From Sorex araneus (Eukaryota; Chordata; Mammalia; Eulipotyphla; Soricidae), in contig NC_073304.1 in NCBI RefSeq assembly GCF_027595985.1, forward strand, positions 49,145,137-49,209,136: a DNA stretch of 64,000 nt. Direction: 5' to 3'. A program made the position numbers and the translations under genes. The notes below the pieces were generated by a model. It was not told the origin of the DNA. It saw nothing but the letters and a program-made list of their open reading frames with translations, and did not search any database. Of the stretch, positions 48,116 to 58,499 are shown piece by piece. How positions within the stretch are numbered: position 1 is the first letter of the stretch; the number at the start of each line of letters is the position of its first letter.

Positions 48116-48116
48116 A
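48111..48116 (+). terminator. distal poly(A) signal AATAAA
   Basis: In caaacaataaaatgtt, followed by tttgtcctttttcattttt, a plausible downstream element. Best candidate for the MAP4K5 3' end. Confidence 0.6.
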
Positions 48117-48140
48117 ATGTTATAAAATATAAAGTATTTG

Positions 48141-48556
48141 TCCTTTTTCATTTTTATAATTATTGAGGTTAACTTGGTTTATATTGGTGTTAATATTTAT
48201 ACTTTATCTGTTACTGCACCGAAGATATTTCTGTAAGGATATGGCTGTTAATTTGAGATATGCTGAGTGGGGCCTGAGGACTGAGGGACAGTGGGACAGT
48301 CTATGGCAGGAGATCCTATTCAAAGCAGGAAATAGCTCCACAACGGACTCGAGAACCGGTATCTTCCTCCCTTCCACTCCCTCTCCTGGCAGCCAGAACT
48401 TCCTCTCTTAATGGTACTGGAGAAATGTAATTGGCCGGTGCCAGTGCATAGATCATGGTATCATAGGTGTTCTGGCTCCGCCAACCTGCTGCACAACCAC
48501 AGTGAGAGGCAGAGATGTCGTGTCCATTAGTGTCCTTGTCCCTAAACTTGCAGTCT
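48141..48556 (+). other. intergenic, unrecognised
   Basis: 48250-48530 is moderately GC-rich with no matching repeat or gene. Confidence 0.4.
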
Positions 48557-48728
48557 TGGGTCAGAGCAGTAGTACAGAGTATAGGGTCTTTACCTTCCGT
48601 ATGCCTAACCCAGATTCAATCTTGGTATCTTATATGGTTCCTCCAAGCCCTCCAAGACTGATCCTTGAGCAGAGCCAGGAGTATGCCCTGAGCACCACCG
48701 GATGTGACTCAAAATCAAAACAAAAAAC
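48557..48728 (+). repeat. tRNA-derived SINE, SOR-type
   Basis: gggtcagagcagtagtacag head and caccggatgtgactcaaaat tail. Confidence 0.75.
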
Positions 48729-48773
48729 AGTTTGGCATCTTTTAGTCCTGCTTATTAAACATGAACAAACTAG

Positions 48774-48947
48774 GGGCTGGAGAGAGAGTATGGCAAGTAA
48801 GGCATTTGCCTTGCATGAGGTCGACCCAGGTTCAATCCCTGGTACCCCATATGGTTCCCTGAGCTCACCAGGAGTGATCTCTGAACACAGAGCCAGGAGT
48901 AAGCCATGAGCACTGAGCTTTTTTGGGTATGGCCCAAAAACAAAATA
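48774..48947 (+). repeat. tRNA-derived SINE, SOR-type
   Basis: ggggctggagagagagtatg head, cccaggttcaatccctgg box B; an insertion (gagcttttt) in the tail. Confidence 0.85.
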
Positions 48948-49682
48948 ACCTCTCCCTCTTCCCCAAAAAAGCAAACAACCCAGAGGCCTACAGCATCAGA
49001 GAAAAGTTATAATTAAATGGGATTATAAACGATAAGTTATCGCACTAGGTTATTTTGATTCTTAAATGAGCTAATATTTGTCAATGTTTTATCAAAGGGA
49101 AAAATACAGTTGGAGAGAAAAAATACACAGTGAAACCAGGCTGAAGAAAATAGGGGGTGGGGTGAGGGGGGAACCTTCAAAAGGATGTTGTAACTATGAA
49201 TCAAGAGTATGATAGTTAGTAGATAGCTTTCAAAAAACAGAAAGCTCTTAGAAAATGTGATTGTGTGGCTGAATAATTTGACAGAGGACTTAAAAAGTTG
49301 AATTTCTCAGAAAACCAAAGAAAAATAGAAATACCAGAGCAAAAACGAAACAGTTCTAATATCTGATTGCTTAAGGGTTCCTTAAACAAAGAAGAGAGAA
49401 ACATATGAAATAAAGTTTTCAAGAAATATTTCAAGAATAATGTAAGCTTCTAGGTAAAAGAACATGGTTGGAAAAATGCAAACCCCTTACCACTGTACAT
49501 TACTATGAACTTCCATGGGCACTCAAGTCTGCTGTGTTGCAGCTTACTGTGATCCAAAGAAAAAGAGTAAAAACCAAGAATTTAGAATAACTTTAAATTT
49601 CAACAGAAGCAATACCTTCAAAATTCCGGCAGAATTTTCAAGCGTAAAATTTTGGATCTAACTAAGCTGTTAAAAATCAAGC
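48948..49682 (+). other. intergenic, unrecognised
   Basis: A-rich. No gene or clear repeat seen up to the duplication ttaaaaatcaagc at 49670-49682. Confidence 0.4.
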
Positions 49683-50131
49683 CAAGACCCTCTGCTCCTA
49701 AAGACTATGATCCGAGAGGTCTTCTAACCTATTTTGGCAGCCAGAGCGGCTTCTTACAGAAATGCATTTAGACTGCGAACTGAGCTGAAATATCAGAAAT
49801 CCAAAACCAAGCTCATAGAGTCTTCATTCTCAGCAATGAAAAGAAATTATTAAATGATGCCTTTTCAGCAGGCCTGATTGTTGGGAAATTCCAAACAATA
49901 ATAGTGAGTTCTCTATTGAAATATTGAATGTATTCAAAATATAGAGAGAATAAAGTGAAGATCATTAGCTACTTAGGTGGGGGCTGGGTGGGAGGGGGTA
50001 TATTAGAGTCATTAGTGGTGGAACATGTGCACTGGTGAAGGGATGGGGGTTTGATCATTATCAAACTTTGACTGAGACAAACCGGAAAGCTTTGTATTTT
50101 TTTCACGGTGATTCAATAAAATAAAAATTTT
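49683..50131 (+). mobile_element. non-autonomous L1-like element, 0.3 monomer
   Basis: Sense. Flanked by ttaaaaatcaagc (49670-49682 and 50132-50144). Begins caagaccctctgctc, the same monomer position as the start of the 26461-27578 copy. After about 100 bp of monomer it passes straight into the body (ttctcagcaatgaaaagaaa), then the L1-type 3' end with tcacggtgattcaataaaat. Confidence 0.85.
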
Positions 50132-50144
50132 TTAAAAATCAAGC

Positions 50145-50466
50145 TAAAGGTCAAAATGAAGACATTATTTTTGCCCGTAATCTCAAAAACTGCCTCCCAT
50201 ATCCTTTTCTTTTATAGGAAACTACTATAGGGAGATTGTATTTCATCAAAATAATAGGCATATACAAATCAAAATGAAGACAAAAGGTAGAGAATATGGT
50301 ATTTGGCACAGGAGAGAAAGAAATGAAGGAAATTGCCCCTGATGCTAATGGGATTGTCCAAGGATAACACTGCACCAGGCACAGAGAACATACCAGAAAT
50401 CATTGGAGAGACTTTCAGAAAGATCAGCAAACTTCCTGATACATGTCTGGGCCTTACTAATCATTT
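50145..50466 (+). other. intergenic, unrecognised
   Basis: No recognised element. aaatcaaaatgaagaca-like words occur twice (50150 and 50268). Confidence 0.35.
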
Positions 50467-50565
50467 CGGGCCGGAGACTTAGCTCAAGGGGCTAAGCTGT
50501 GGGAAACCCAGGTTTAGGTTCTCAACACTCCAGAGACCACAGCATGTGGCTCACAAAATTAAACA
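50467..50565 (+). repeat. old tRNA-derived SINE
   Basis: ggccggagacttagctcaag head, cccaggtttaggttctcaac box-B-like, short A-rich end. Confidence 0.55.
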
Positions 50566-51183
50566 TGTAACATAATAGAAATTAAATGGCAAAACGTTAA
50601 AAGTTTCTCCTGAAACAGCCAAAGAAAAGTACATGAGTGTGATTATTTATGCTAGGGACCCCAGAAAATAGAGAACTTGAGATAGAATAGGAGGAGAGGT
50701 CAGGGGAAGTATATTGTTGCCATGCAGATGGGGTATTTTGCTTCTACCTCATCTAAGAGGTTTGTGATACTATCCCTCCTGCTACCCCCCCCCCCACACA
50801 CACACATACACTACAGTTGTCTCCTGGGAGACAAGTAATTGGAACATTTGTCTAGACTCTCCTCCTGTTTGAGTTCCTCCCAAGGGATTCTCTCCTGAAG
50901 TATCAAGTGCTCCTTACATGTCAGAGAAGCCCAGAGGCAGGAGACCGAGAGCGTGTATGTGTGAGTTTGTGCCTAGTGAACTGCCTACCAACTGCCGCTG
51001 GCAGGAATCAGAAATAATGGAAGGAATGTATTCAAGGTTCCAGAGTTCAGTAAATGATTGCACTGTTGAGCAAAAACTAAGATTAAATCAAACTAGAAGT
51101 TTTTAAGTCCAGGAAAGCAAAAATGCTTTAAAAAAAAATAAAAGGTACACAGTAGTAGACTGTATTCCTAAAGGAAACATAAA
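50566..51183 (+). other. intergenic, unrecognised
   Basis: Contains a C-run followed by CA repeats at 50785-50808. No gene seen. Confidence 0.4.
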
Positions 51184-51330
51184 GGAGCTGCAAAGAGTGA
51201 AGCAGGGCATTTGCCTTACATGTGATAGACCTGGATCCAATCCCCAGCACCCCATGAACTCCCCCGAGCCTCTCCAGAGTAAGAGTTGAGTACTGCCTGG
51301 CGTGGCTCAAACTGAAGGAAAAAAATAAAA
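51184..51330 (+). repeat. tRNA-derived SINE, SOR-type
   Basis: gcagggcatttgccttacat, ctggatccaatccccagc box B, gcctggcgtggctcaaactg tail. Confidence 0.7.
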
Positions 51331-51334
51331 AGAC

Positions 51335-51516
51335 AAAGATTGGGGTGAATAGTGAAGAGATAGGGCATGTGCTTTTCTTGCCCTACCACATGCCCCGCCC
51401 CAGCACTACTGGATATGCCACGCCCCCTCCCCCCCTGCAGCATGACAGGCACCACTGGACCCGAGCACCACTACATCCCCAGGCCTCCTATCAGCCCAGC
51501 AACATGGTTAGTCAAG
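51335..51516 (+). repeat. SINE-like element with GC-rich body
   Basis: Head-like gtgaagagatagggcatgtg, then caccactggacccgagcacc and ctacatccccaggcc, shared with 42330-42370. Confidence 0.45.
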
Positions 51517-51528
51517 AATCACTGGGAG

Positions 51529-51700
51529 GGGCTGGAGCGATAGCACAGCGGGTAGGGCGTTTGCATTGCACACGGCCGACCCGGGTTCTAATCCCAGCAT
51601 CCCATATGGTCCCCTGAGCACCGCCAGGGGTGATTCCTGAGTGCAGAGCCAAGAGTAACCCCTGTGTATCGCCGGGTGTGACCCAAAAACAAAAAAAAAA
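51529..51700 (+). repeat. tRNA-derived SINE, SOR-type, young
   Basis: Flanked by aatcactgggag (51517-51528 and 51701-51712). Close to the window consensus; box B carries one change (gggttctaatcccagc). Confidence 0.94.
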
Positions 51701-51766
51701 AATCACTGGGAGTAGCTCATGGACCCCAAACACTGCTTGGAAGGCCTCCCAAACAGATGGGAGTGA

Positions 51767-52161
51767 GCGCTCATGTCTTTGCTTCCAAGATGAACAACGG
51801 GCAAGCCAATAAGGGCTACGTGCAGCACCAGCTGCGCCTTCTGTGTGCCCCAGGAGACGGCTGAGAAGTTTGTCATTCGAAACATCATGGAGGCCGCAGC
51901 TGTGAGATGTATTTCTAGCGTGACTGTCTTTCATGCTGCAAGTGAAGCTACACTGTTTGTGCCATTCAAATAGGGCAGTAAAGAATCTTTCTCATGAGGC
52001 CCACGAGAACCAAACGCCCACACAGGCCTTTGGGTGCTGTCCCAAGACCACCACAGCCCATGTGAAAGCTCTAGAGGCCCTAAGAACTGAAGAAAAACTC
52101 CCTTAGGGGAAAATAAGATGGAAATTTTACTTAAGACAGTAATAATAATAATGATGATGAA
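51767..52161 (+). pseudogene. RPS26: processed RPS26 pseudogene
   Basis: Retrocopy of ribosomal protein S26 mRNA, flanked by agatgggagtga (51755-51766 and 52162-52173). It starts in the 5'UTR (gtctttgcttccaag) with an ATG at 51790. Parts match RPS26: [11 protein letters not shown] for the N-terminal basic stretch, then [13 protein letters not shown] in another frame, then the pro-rich C-terminus, and a 3'UTR ending gaaaataagatggaaatttt. Several deletions and stops break it. The A-rich tail has decayed to aataataataatgatgatg. No introns. Non-functional. Confidence 0.9.
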
Positions 52162-52173
52162 AGATGGGAGTGA

Positions 52174-52894
52174 AGAAGGTTCCGGGCAGAGGAAATCGTA
52201 TCAGCAAAGAATGAAATGGAGAGGCAAATAGTCTCGGATTCTTTGCTCAACCTCTTATTGTCATGAGTTTTTCAAAGTGAAAGAACAGAGCTCACTTAAA
52301 AAAAAAAAAATCTGGCCTGGGAGTCCACATGGAGGATGAAGTACCTTAAACTAAGTCCCTCTGAGGTACCTGGAACAGGAGGAGGAAAGGATGTTGGTTT
52401 TTTTACAGGACAGATGAATGTTGTACTGTTAAATGCAGTCAATGGCCTATTATATAGCTACAAACTATTAAGATAGTCTTTAAAAACATAACAGGAAAAG
52501 AAAAAAGAAAGTAAACCACTCACCACGTGTGAGTAAAGGGTTCATTAAATCATGAGCTCCAACCAAGTTCTTCCTCAGTTGTTTTGGTAAGTCGGATTTA
52601 GCACACTCTATATACAGCCTTTAATTGTGGGTACATGACTTCATCCTGGTCACCTTCTCAAGCCTAAGGTTTTCTGAGCTGGTAGCTTCATGTGATTATC
52701 TGCTGATGACCGAAGGACATAGTGGATATGATTTATGTGGGTCACTGAGCTCCTGCCATGGACATGGAAATTCCCCCCTACAAATTATGAACTTGGTACT
52801 GAACTTTCAGAGATACAATACTGTACAGTGTCTCAGAACCCACAGTAAATACCAGTGTCCACTTAAATTCTTTAAAGCTGAGTTCCAGAATGCA
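52174..52894 (+). other. intergenic, unrecognised
   Basis: No recognised element. A poly-A run is at 52298-52310. Confidence 0.4.
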
Positions 52895-52972
52895 TGGATG
52901 TTGTCTCATGTTAGCAATAGAACCCAGGGTCTCACACATGCAAGTATTCAACCACTAAACCACATCCCAGCC
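52895..52972 (-). repeat. tRNA-like SINE head fragment
   Basis: Antisense: caatagaacccagggtctca, aaccactaaaccacatccca. A simple tRNA-derived head without the SOR body. Confidence 0.5.
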
Positions 52973-53188
52973 TAGAGCCAAGTTCCAAAGTCTCCATTCC
53001 AGGATCCCATACTTATGCATCTTTTACTTACGTAATAGTTATAGTTTCTTTCTTAAGGATAAGGAGTCATGACAGATTTGCATCCACAGCATCTAACAGT
53101 TCAGGCAGTTAATAAACATTGCATCAAACTACAAAGGAATGAACATCGTCAGTAATGGAATAACAAGTATAGCTCTAAGAAAAGTTTT

Positions 53189-53358
53189 TTGTTGGACTAG
53201 GGAGATGACTCAGAACTGGAGCAGATGTTTCACATGTGGGAGCCCTGATGAATTTCCACATGGCTCCTGCCTTCCCCCAACCCCCACCCCAAGCACCATT
53301 ACAGGAGCAACCCCTGCCCCAGCATTTGGGTGTGACCCAAAGTCTAAAGAAAAAAGAA
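53189..53358 (+). repeat. old tRNA-derived SINE
   Basis: ggactagggagatgactcag head and gcatttgggtgtgacccaaa tail. The middle is C-rich and diverged. Confidence 0.6.
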
Positions 53359-54125
53359 AAGCTTTGTTGACTCTTACAGTCTAAATCCTGTAAAATGCAA
53401 CTGTTACAATACCTGCCCGATGCCTGAAAAAGGAAAACGGTGAATATTTTAAGACAGTAGGTTAAAAAAGAAAAAAACACACTAGGCCTTTACTAAAGAG
53501 AGCTACAGGTTTTAGAGGACAGAAAAGGTGAGACCTACATATTAAATGTAACACAGAAGGAAGCAATTACACGCTCCGAGAGTCCAAGCTGGTACCTAGA
53601 ACTTGGGGGCCTGTATTCTCATGATGGTGAAGATGTTTGAACAACAAGAATGCACTGAACACCGAAGTGTCCAGTTAACTCTTAGGTGGTAACTTTTACA
53701 AGCAGATAAAAAGATAGACACATGCTTACCAGCTATGGAGTAACTAGAGCACTCCTCAAGCTGGTGGGACGGTGTAAGATGGTGATACTGTGAAGAAACA
53801 TGTGGCCTTATCTGAGGAGGTGAAACATACATAGGAGCCAGTCATTCCAATTCTGGGCATTTACCCAAGCCAAATGAACACCAACCGAGAGAAAAAAAAC
53901 CTTATCATGAGCAGATCAGGGGTGAAAGGAAGGGCAGCATGAGGGACTCCTCGTGACACCAACTGTTTTGAGCTTGACTCTATTAATAGCAAATATTCTG
54001 TTGTAATATTTGATTAATTAATTATCATGTTGTAAGATTTTTCACTGGGGAATCTGGGTAAAATATTTACAGGAGATTTCTATGTTGTTTCTTGAAATGG
54101 CAAGTGAACCAACCATCTTTTCATT
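53359..54125 (+). other. intergenic, unrecognised
   Basis: No recognised element or exon. 53840-53920 has scraps resembling L1 ORF2 (ggagccagtcattccaattc). Confidence 0.4.
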
Positions 54126-54247
54126 TGTTTGGGGGCTACTCCCAGCTCCTGGGGCTGCTATGGGGACTGTGCAGTGCCGGAGATCAGACTTGGGCCTACT
54201 GTATGCAGAGTCTGCACAGGGGCATTTGCACTATCCGCTCCAACCCA
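54126..54247 (-). repeat. old tRNA-derived SINE
   Basis: Antisense: gtttgggggctactcccagc, cggagatcagacttgggc, ctatccgctccaaccc. Confidence 0.65.
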
Positions 54248-54261
54248 GAGCCTGCCATCCC

Positions 54262-54438
54262 AAGGGGCTGACGAGGTAGAATAGCAGGTAAGGCACTTGC
54301 CTTGCATACGGCTGACCCTTCCATGCAGATTTGATCCCTGGCACCCCATATTGTCCCTTGAGCACCACGAGGAGTGATCCCTTAGTACAGATCCAGAAGT
54401 AAACGCTGAGCATCACCAGGTGTGACCCCAAAACTGAA
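54262..54438 (+). repeat. tRNA-derived SINE, SOR-type
   Basis: aaggggctgacgaggtagaa head; a ~10-bp insertion (cttccatgc) before box B; ccaggtgtgaccccaaaact tail. Confidence 0.75.
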
Positions 54439-54463
54439 CCTGCCATCTTCAAACTAAAGGAGT

Positions 54464-54652
54464 TGGGGCCAGAGCTTTAGGGCATTTGCCTTGCACACAG
54501 CCGACCCAGGTTCATCCCCGGCACCCCGTATGGTCCCCCGAGTACGACCAGGAGTAATTCCAGAGTGGAGTGCCAGGAGTTGAGGGAATTGAACTCAGAA
54601 TATCCACAGCCAGAATATGTGCTTCAGCCCTTTGAATTACCTCCCTGGCCCC
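54464..54652. repeat. head-to-head composite of two SINEs
   Basis: 54464-54583 is a sense SOR copy (ttggggccagagctttaggg to ggagtgccaggagt). 54584-54652 is the antisense head of another (gaattgaactcagaatatcc to acctccctggcccc). Ends therefore face outward as inverted heads. Confidence 0.65.
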
Positions 54653-54689
54653 AAAATATTTCTTCTTCTTATGTTATTGATTTTTTTTG

Positions 54690-54990
54690 AATTTTTATTG
54701 AGATTCTGTAATTTGTAAATAATGTTAATGATGAGTTTTCATGTACATAATTTTAACATCACACCCAACAGCAGCAGACCCACCTCCTTCCTCCAAGGAC
54801 CCCAATGGCCCACTCTATCATCACCCCCCCCCCCCTAACTCAACTGTGTGAATCAGCACTTCTGATGTGTTCTTTGGCCCTTTTTTGCTGTTTACACCTA
54901 TGAGAGATATCTTTCTGTATCTATCCCTTTCTGACTCCCCTCAGCATGATATCCCTGAGTTCCAATATTTCCATTGATTCATCAGGCTTC
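54690..54990 (-). mobile_element. L1 3'UTR, older subfamily
   Basis: Antisense: tttttattgagattctgtaa, a C-run near 54825, cctatgagagatatctttct, ctttctgactcccctcagca. Related to the 3' end at 32575-33195. Confidence 0.65.
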
Positions 54991-55119
54991 TTACTCTCCC
55001 TCGACAAGGAGGAAAGTGGCTTAGATGCCTGGTTTTGTCATGTTTAGCATGATCAAAAACTTACCTGATACCTGGCCTCTCTTTGGATCGTTCGCTGTCG
55101 TAACTCCAGCCACCAAGGC

Positions 55120-55305
55120 CAGAGTGTGGACTTTGGAACTAGGTGAAGTTGGGCTTGAAACCTGCCTTTCATAGTGCAGTGCAGGGCAGAGTGACCTGTT
55201 TACTACACTGGCCAGCATCTTTGGACCTCAGTGCCTGCTTCTAGAAAATGAGATAGTTGGTAAAGCCAACCAGCTCATAGTTAATCCTGTAAGACTGCTA
55301 TATAA
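55120..55305 (+). repeat. MIR element
   Basis: Sense, diverged: gggcagagtgacctgtttac, ggacctcagtgcctgcttct, agaaaatgagatagttggta. Confidence 0.6.
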
Positions 55306-55317
55306 AAGAGAATGTGC

Positions 55318-55500
55318 GAGACCCAGAGAGATAGTAGCGCGGGTAGGATGCTTGCCTTGCATACAGCTGACCTGGGTTTGATCCCCGACATCCCATATGA
55401 TCCCCCAAGCACCATGAGGAGTCATCCCTGAGCATGGTTGGCTCATAAGAGATAGATGGAGAGAGAGAGACAGAGACAGAGAGGAAAGAGAGAGAGAGAC
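55318..55500 (+). repeat. tRNA-derived SINE followed by (GA)n
   Basis: acccagagagatagtagcgc head, ctgggtttgatccccgac box B; the tail is replaced by a gagagaga microsatellite (55456-55500). Confidence 0.8.
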
Positions 55501-55920
55501 TATGAATATTGACTATGAAATCTAAGTGCTCCTAAATGTACCTAGTAACTGCTTTCCATGTGTGCTCTGGAAATGAGTGCCTTTCCAAGTCCATTCCAAG
55601 CTGTCAGAGTTCATTCAAATATTTCCATGAATAGCCGGAGAATGTCATTTTAAACTCAGGGTGACTCAACTCCCTTTTCCTTGCAGGAAGCAATTGGGGG
55701 GAAGGTATCTAGCAACTCTCTAATGCCAGCTGGGAGACAGAGTCAGCCAGTCCACAAAGCCCCCCACAACACATGCGCATTTCCAGCGCCCTGAGCTGTT
55801 CTCTTAGTTTCTGGCTCTTTGGTTACAGGTAACAATCTGGTCTTCTGTCCAGAGGCGATAGGTCAGAAATTGCTGTGACTTCTGACCTCTTTTGGACTCA
55901 ATTCATTTGCTAAAGCAACT
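55501..55920 (+). other. intergenic, unrecognised
   Basis: Unique-looking, no element identified. Confidence 0.4.
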
Positions 55921-56117
55921 CAGAGAGAGAGAGAGAGAGAGAGGTACTTGCCATAGAGGCAGGCTGGGAATAGGGTGATGGGCGGGAACCTGGGGACACT
56001 GGTGCTGGGAAATGTGCACTGGTTAAGGGATGGGTGTCGAAAACTGTATGACTGAAACCTAATCATGAACAGTTTTGTAAGGGTCTATCTCACAGTGATT
56101 CGATTTAAAAAAAAAAG
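55921..56117 (+). mobile_element. L1 3'-end fragment with (GA)n at its 5' side
   Basis: gagagagaggtacttgccat, gaaatgtgcactggttaagg, tctcacagtgattcgattta plus poly-A. Confidence 0.82.
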
Positions 56118-56631
56118 CAGCTCACAAGGTACAGAAGATTATTTGCTTATGCTTAACTGCTGTAAAAGGATCTGAAAAATGAGTGTCTAGAGGGAAGAGA
56201 TGCAGAGGACATTACATGGCGGTAGTGAACTTCTGGGAGTCCTCCTGACACCCCACTCTCCCATCTCCCAGCATCTCCTGACACTGACCTGAAAGCTCTC
56301 AGGACTGTCCTGTGGGTTAGGAACCCTGTGCTCAGTCTCCAACTCCATTGTTAGCCCCTCTCCTCTCCAGTGGGGTGGCGGGGAGCTGAGCCATCCAAAC
56401 TCTAATCATGTCTCTCTGGTGACAGTTTTCATCTGGGCACCATCCAGAAGTCACTCAATGGAGCAAAAGATACTCCTAGTATCCTTCTCACTTACAAATT
56501 GGTGGGTTTTTGAAGTCCTGTGGCAAGGACAGAGGGAAAGACAGTAAAGCAAGAGGAGCTTCCAGGTCTTAGGAGCAATGCAATATAAAGATTTTTCTGT
56601 GATTTTGCATTCACCTTTCTGATAGCCCCAA

Positions 56632-56635
<4 letters not shown>
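56118..56635 (+). other. intergenic, unrecognised
   Basis: No recognised element. Confidence 0.4.
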
Positions 56636-56690
<55 letters not shown>

Positions 56691-56716
56691 CAGACAAACA
56701 GACAGACAGACAGACA
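56636..56716. repeat. (GA)n then (CAGA)n microsatellite
   Basis: About 27 GA units, then gcagacaaacagacagacag units. Compound purine-rich array. Confidence 0.95.
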
Positions 56717-56794
56717 TAGATACTTTGGAACAATTTCCAGTGTTTTAAAACCTTAAAATTCCTGGTGACCAAGCGCTCTTACAGATTTGGTAGT

Positions 56795-57010
56795 ATTAGC
56801 ATGGTTAGGAATAAATGTCCTTGAGTTAGAATGCTGCCTAGGTTCCAATCCTAGCTTCATATCTCACTAGCTTTGCACCGTTGGGAAAAATGTTTTTCCA
56901 TCCTAACAGAGTTTTCCCATCTGAAATGTCAGGATAAACCAGCTTCTGATACCAGCTGCTGTAAAGCTCTCAAACAAGCCTCAACATAAGTCCTGCACAC
57001 AGTTATGCAC
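56795..57010 (+). repeat. MIR element
   Basis: Sense: aatgctgcctaggttccaat, cctagcttcatatctcacta, cagagttttcccatctgaaa. Confidence 0.75.
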
Positions 57011-57867
57011 ATATTACATTGTCATTGTGTTGTTGTAACAGACAATACCAATTATTTTGCATAAGATCAAACACCAGTAAAAAGTAAAATTCCTGGTCTT
57101 CTAACTTCAAACTCAATTCTACCTTTTTATCTTACTGTATATTCCTTCATTGAATGTTTTTTTCCCCCTTAGTTGATTAAAAAGCCACAGAATTATTATT
57201 CCAGGGATATAGTGAAGGATTATCTAGAATAACTGTTTCAAAACTTAAATATCATGTTTGAAATTAAGTAAAAATATTTTCTAATTGAAAATATTCTATA
57301 CAGATTCTTAAGTACTATCTAATTACATATTCTCTAGTAATGTTCTTTCATCATTCTTTGTGTCGACTTGAGAAAGAAAACCCACATATCAAACCATTTC
57401 TTAGCATCTGTATAATAAGCTTCTCAGAAGTTATAGTTCCTTGATAACTAAACAAAGTTTAGTCCTGCCAACCAAAAAAGACAGCCTGTGTCCTGACAAT
57501 AGAGAGGCCATAGTAGTATCTTCTCCATTTGGTGCTAAATGGTGACATCAACTGTTGGCGCCTTTCAAAGCAGTTCTTGACTATTTTCCTCCAGCTTCCT
57601 CCAAACCAAACAACCTGCACAGCTGCAAGTCACGCTAGCTTTCCAGTTCACTGCCTACTTAGGCATAAATAACTGGTATATTTGCTCCCCACTTTACCTA
57701 CCACTGAGCTTGGCATAGTTCCAGTCTCCTTGGGCACTGAACCTCGTGGAGTCCATAAAGTTAATCTTCCAGACCAACTTTAGCCTGATGTGAACTTTAG
57801 GCAAGGTGATTCTGGAGAAATTCAGATGGACTCTCTCACCTTATTTTTTTTAAAAAAAGTTCTTTTT
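57011..57867 (+). other. intergenic, unrecognised
   Basis: AT-rich, no element identified. Confidence 0.4.
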
Positions 57868-58112
57868 TAATTGTCAAAAGGAAATTTTTACCAACATATA
57901 CTGTATCTGAGGTTCTAAAGTAAAGCTCAGTGCATTTCAACTATTAAAATCATACAAAAGCATTTCTCTGACAACAATGCAATTAGATTATAACTCTATA
58001 ACAGGAAGATATCTGGAAAATATCTCCCAGAAAGTTAGCAATTAAATGACACACTTCAAAATAATCCCTGGTCAAAAGGAAGTTATAAGAAAATTAGAAA
58101 ATATTTTTCATC
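57868..58112 (+). mobile_element. ancient L1 ORF2 fragment (part 1 of a split copy)
   Basis: atttctctgacaacaatgca, ataacaggaagatatctgga and acacacttcaaaataatccc correspond to the L1 ORF2 region just before the reverse transcriptase. Sense, many stops. Confidence 0.65.
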
Positions 58113-58375
58113 TAGACTGGAGTGATGGCACAGCAGATAGGATGTTTGCCTTGCACTCGACTGACCCAGGTTCTATTCCTCCATCCCTCTGAGAGCCCGG
58201 CAAACTACCGAGAGCATCCTGTCTACATGGCAGAGCCTGGCAAGCTACCCATGGTGTATTTGATATGCCAAAAACAGTAACAACAAGTCTCACAATGGAG
58301 ACATTACTGGTGCCCACTTGAGCAAATCTATGAACAACGGGAGGACAGTGCTACAGAACTATAGTGCTATTTTTG
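58113..58375 (+). repeat. tRNA-derived SINE, long-body subfamily
   Basis: gactggagtgatggcacagc head, gcaaactaccgagagcatcc body, aacaacgggaggacagtgct 3' end. Inserted into the old L1. Confidence 0.88.
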
Positions 58376-58416
58376 TCTGCATTAAAATTAATATAAAATG
58401 CATCAAGATTTTGTGA

Positions 58417-58418
<2 letters not shown>

Positions 58419-58496
<78 letters not shown>
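58419..58496. repeat. (CT)n microsatellite
   Basis: About 38 nearly perfect CT units next to an antisense SINE, likely grown from its tail. Confidence 0.95.
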
Positions 58497-58499
58497 ATT

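Larger units (their letters stand above)
46648..48140 (+). other. MAP4K5: MAP4K5 3'UTR (inferred extent)
   Basis: Follows the stop codon with no splice site needed. Three AATAAA signals lie in it (46859, 47871, 48111). The length of about 1.5 kb fits a normal long 3'UTR. The end is inferred from the last signal and the GU/U-rich stretch after it, not from a transcript. Confidence 0.65.
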
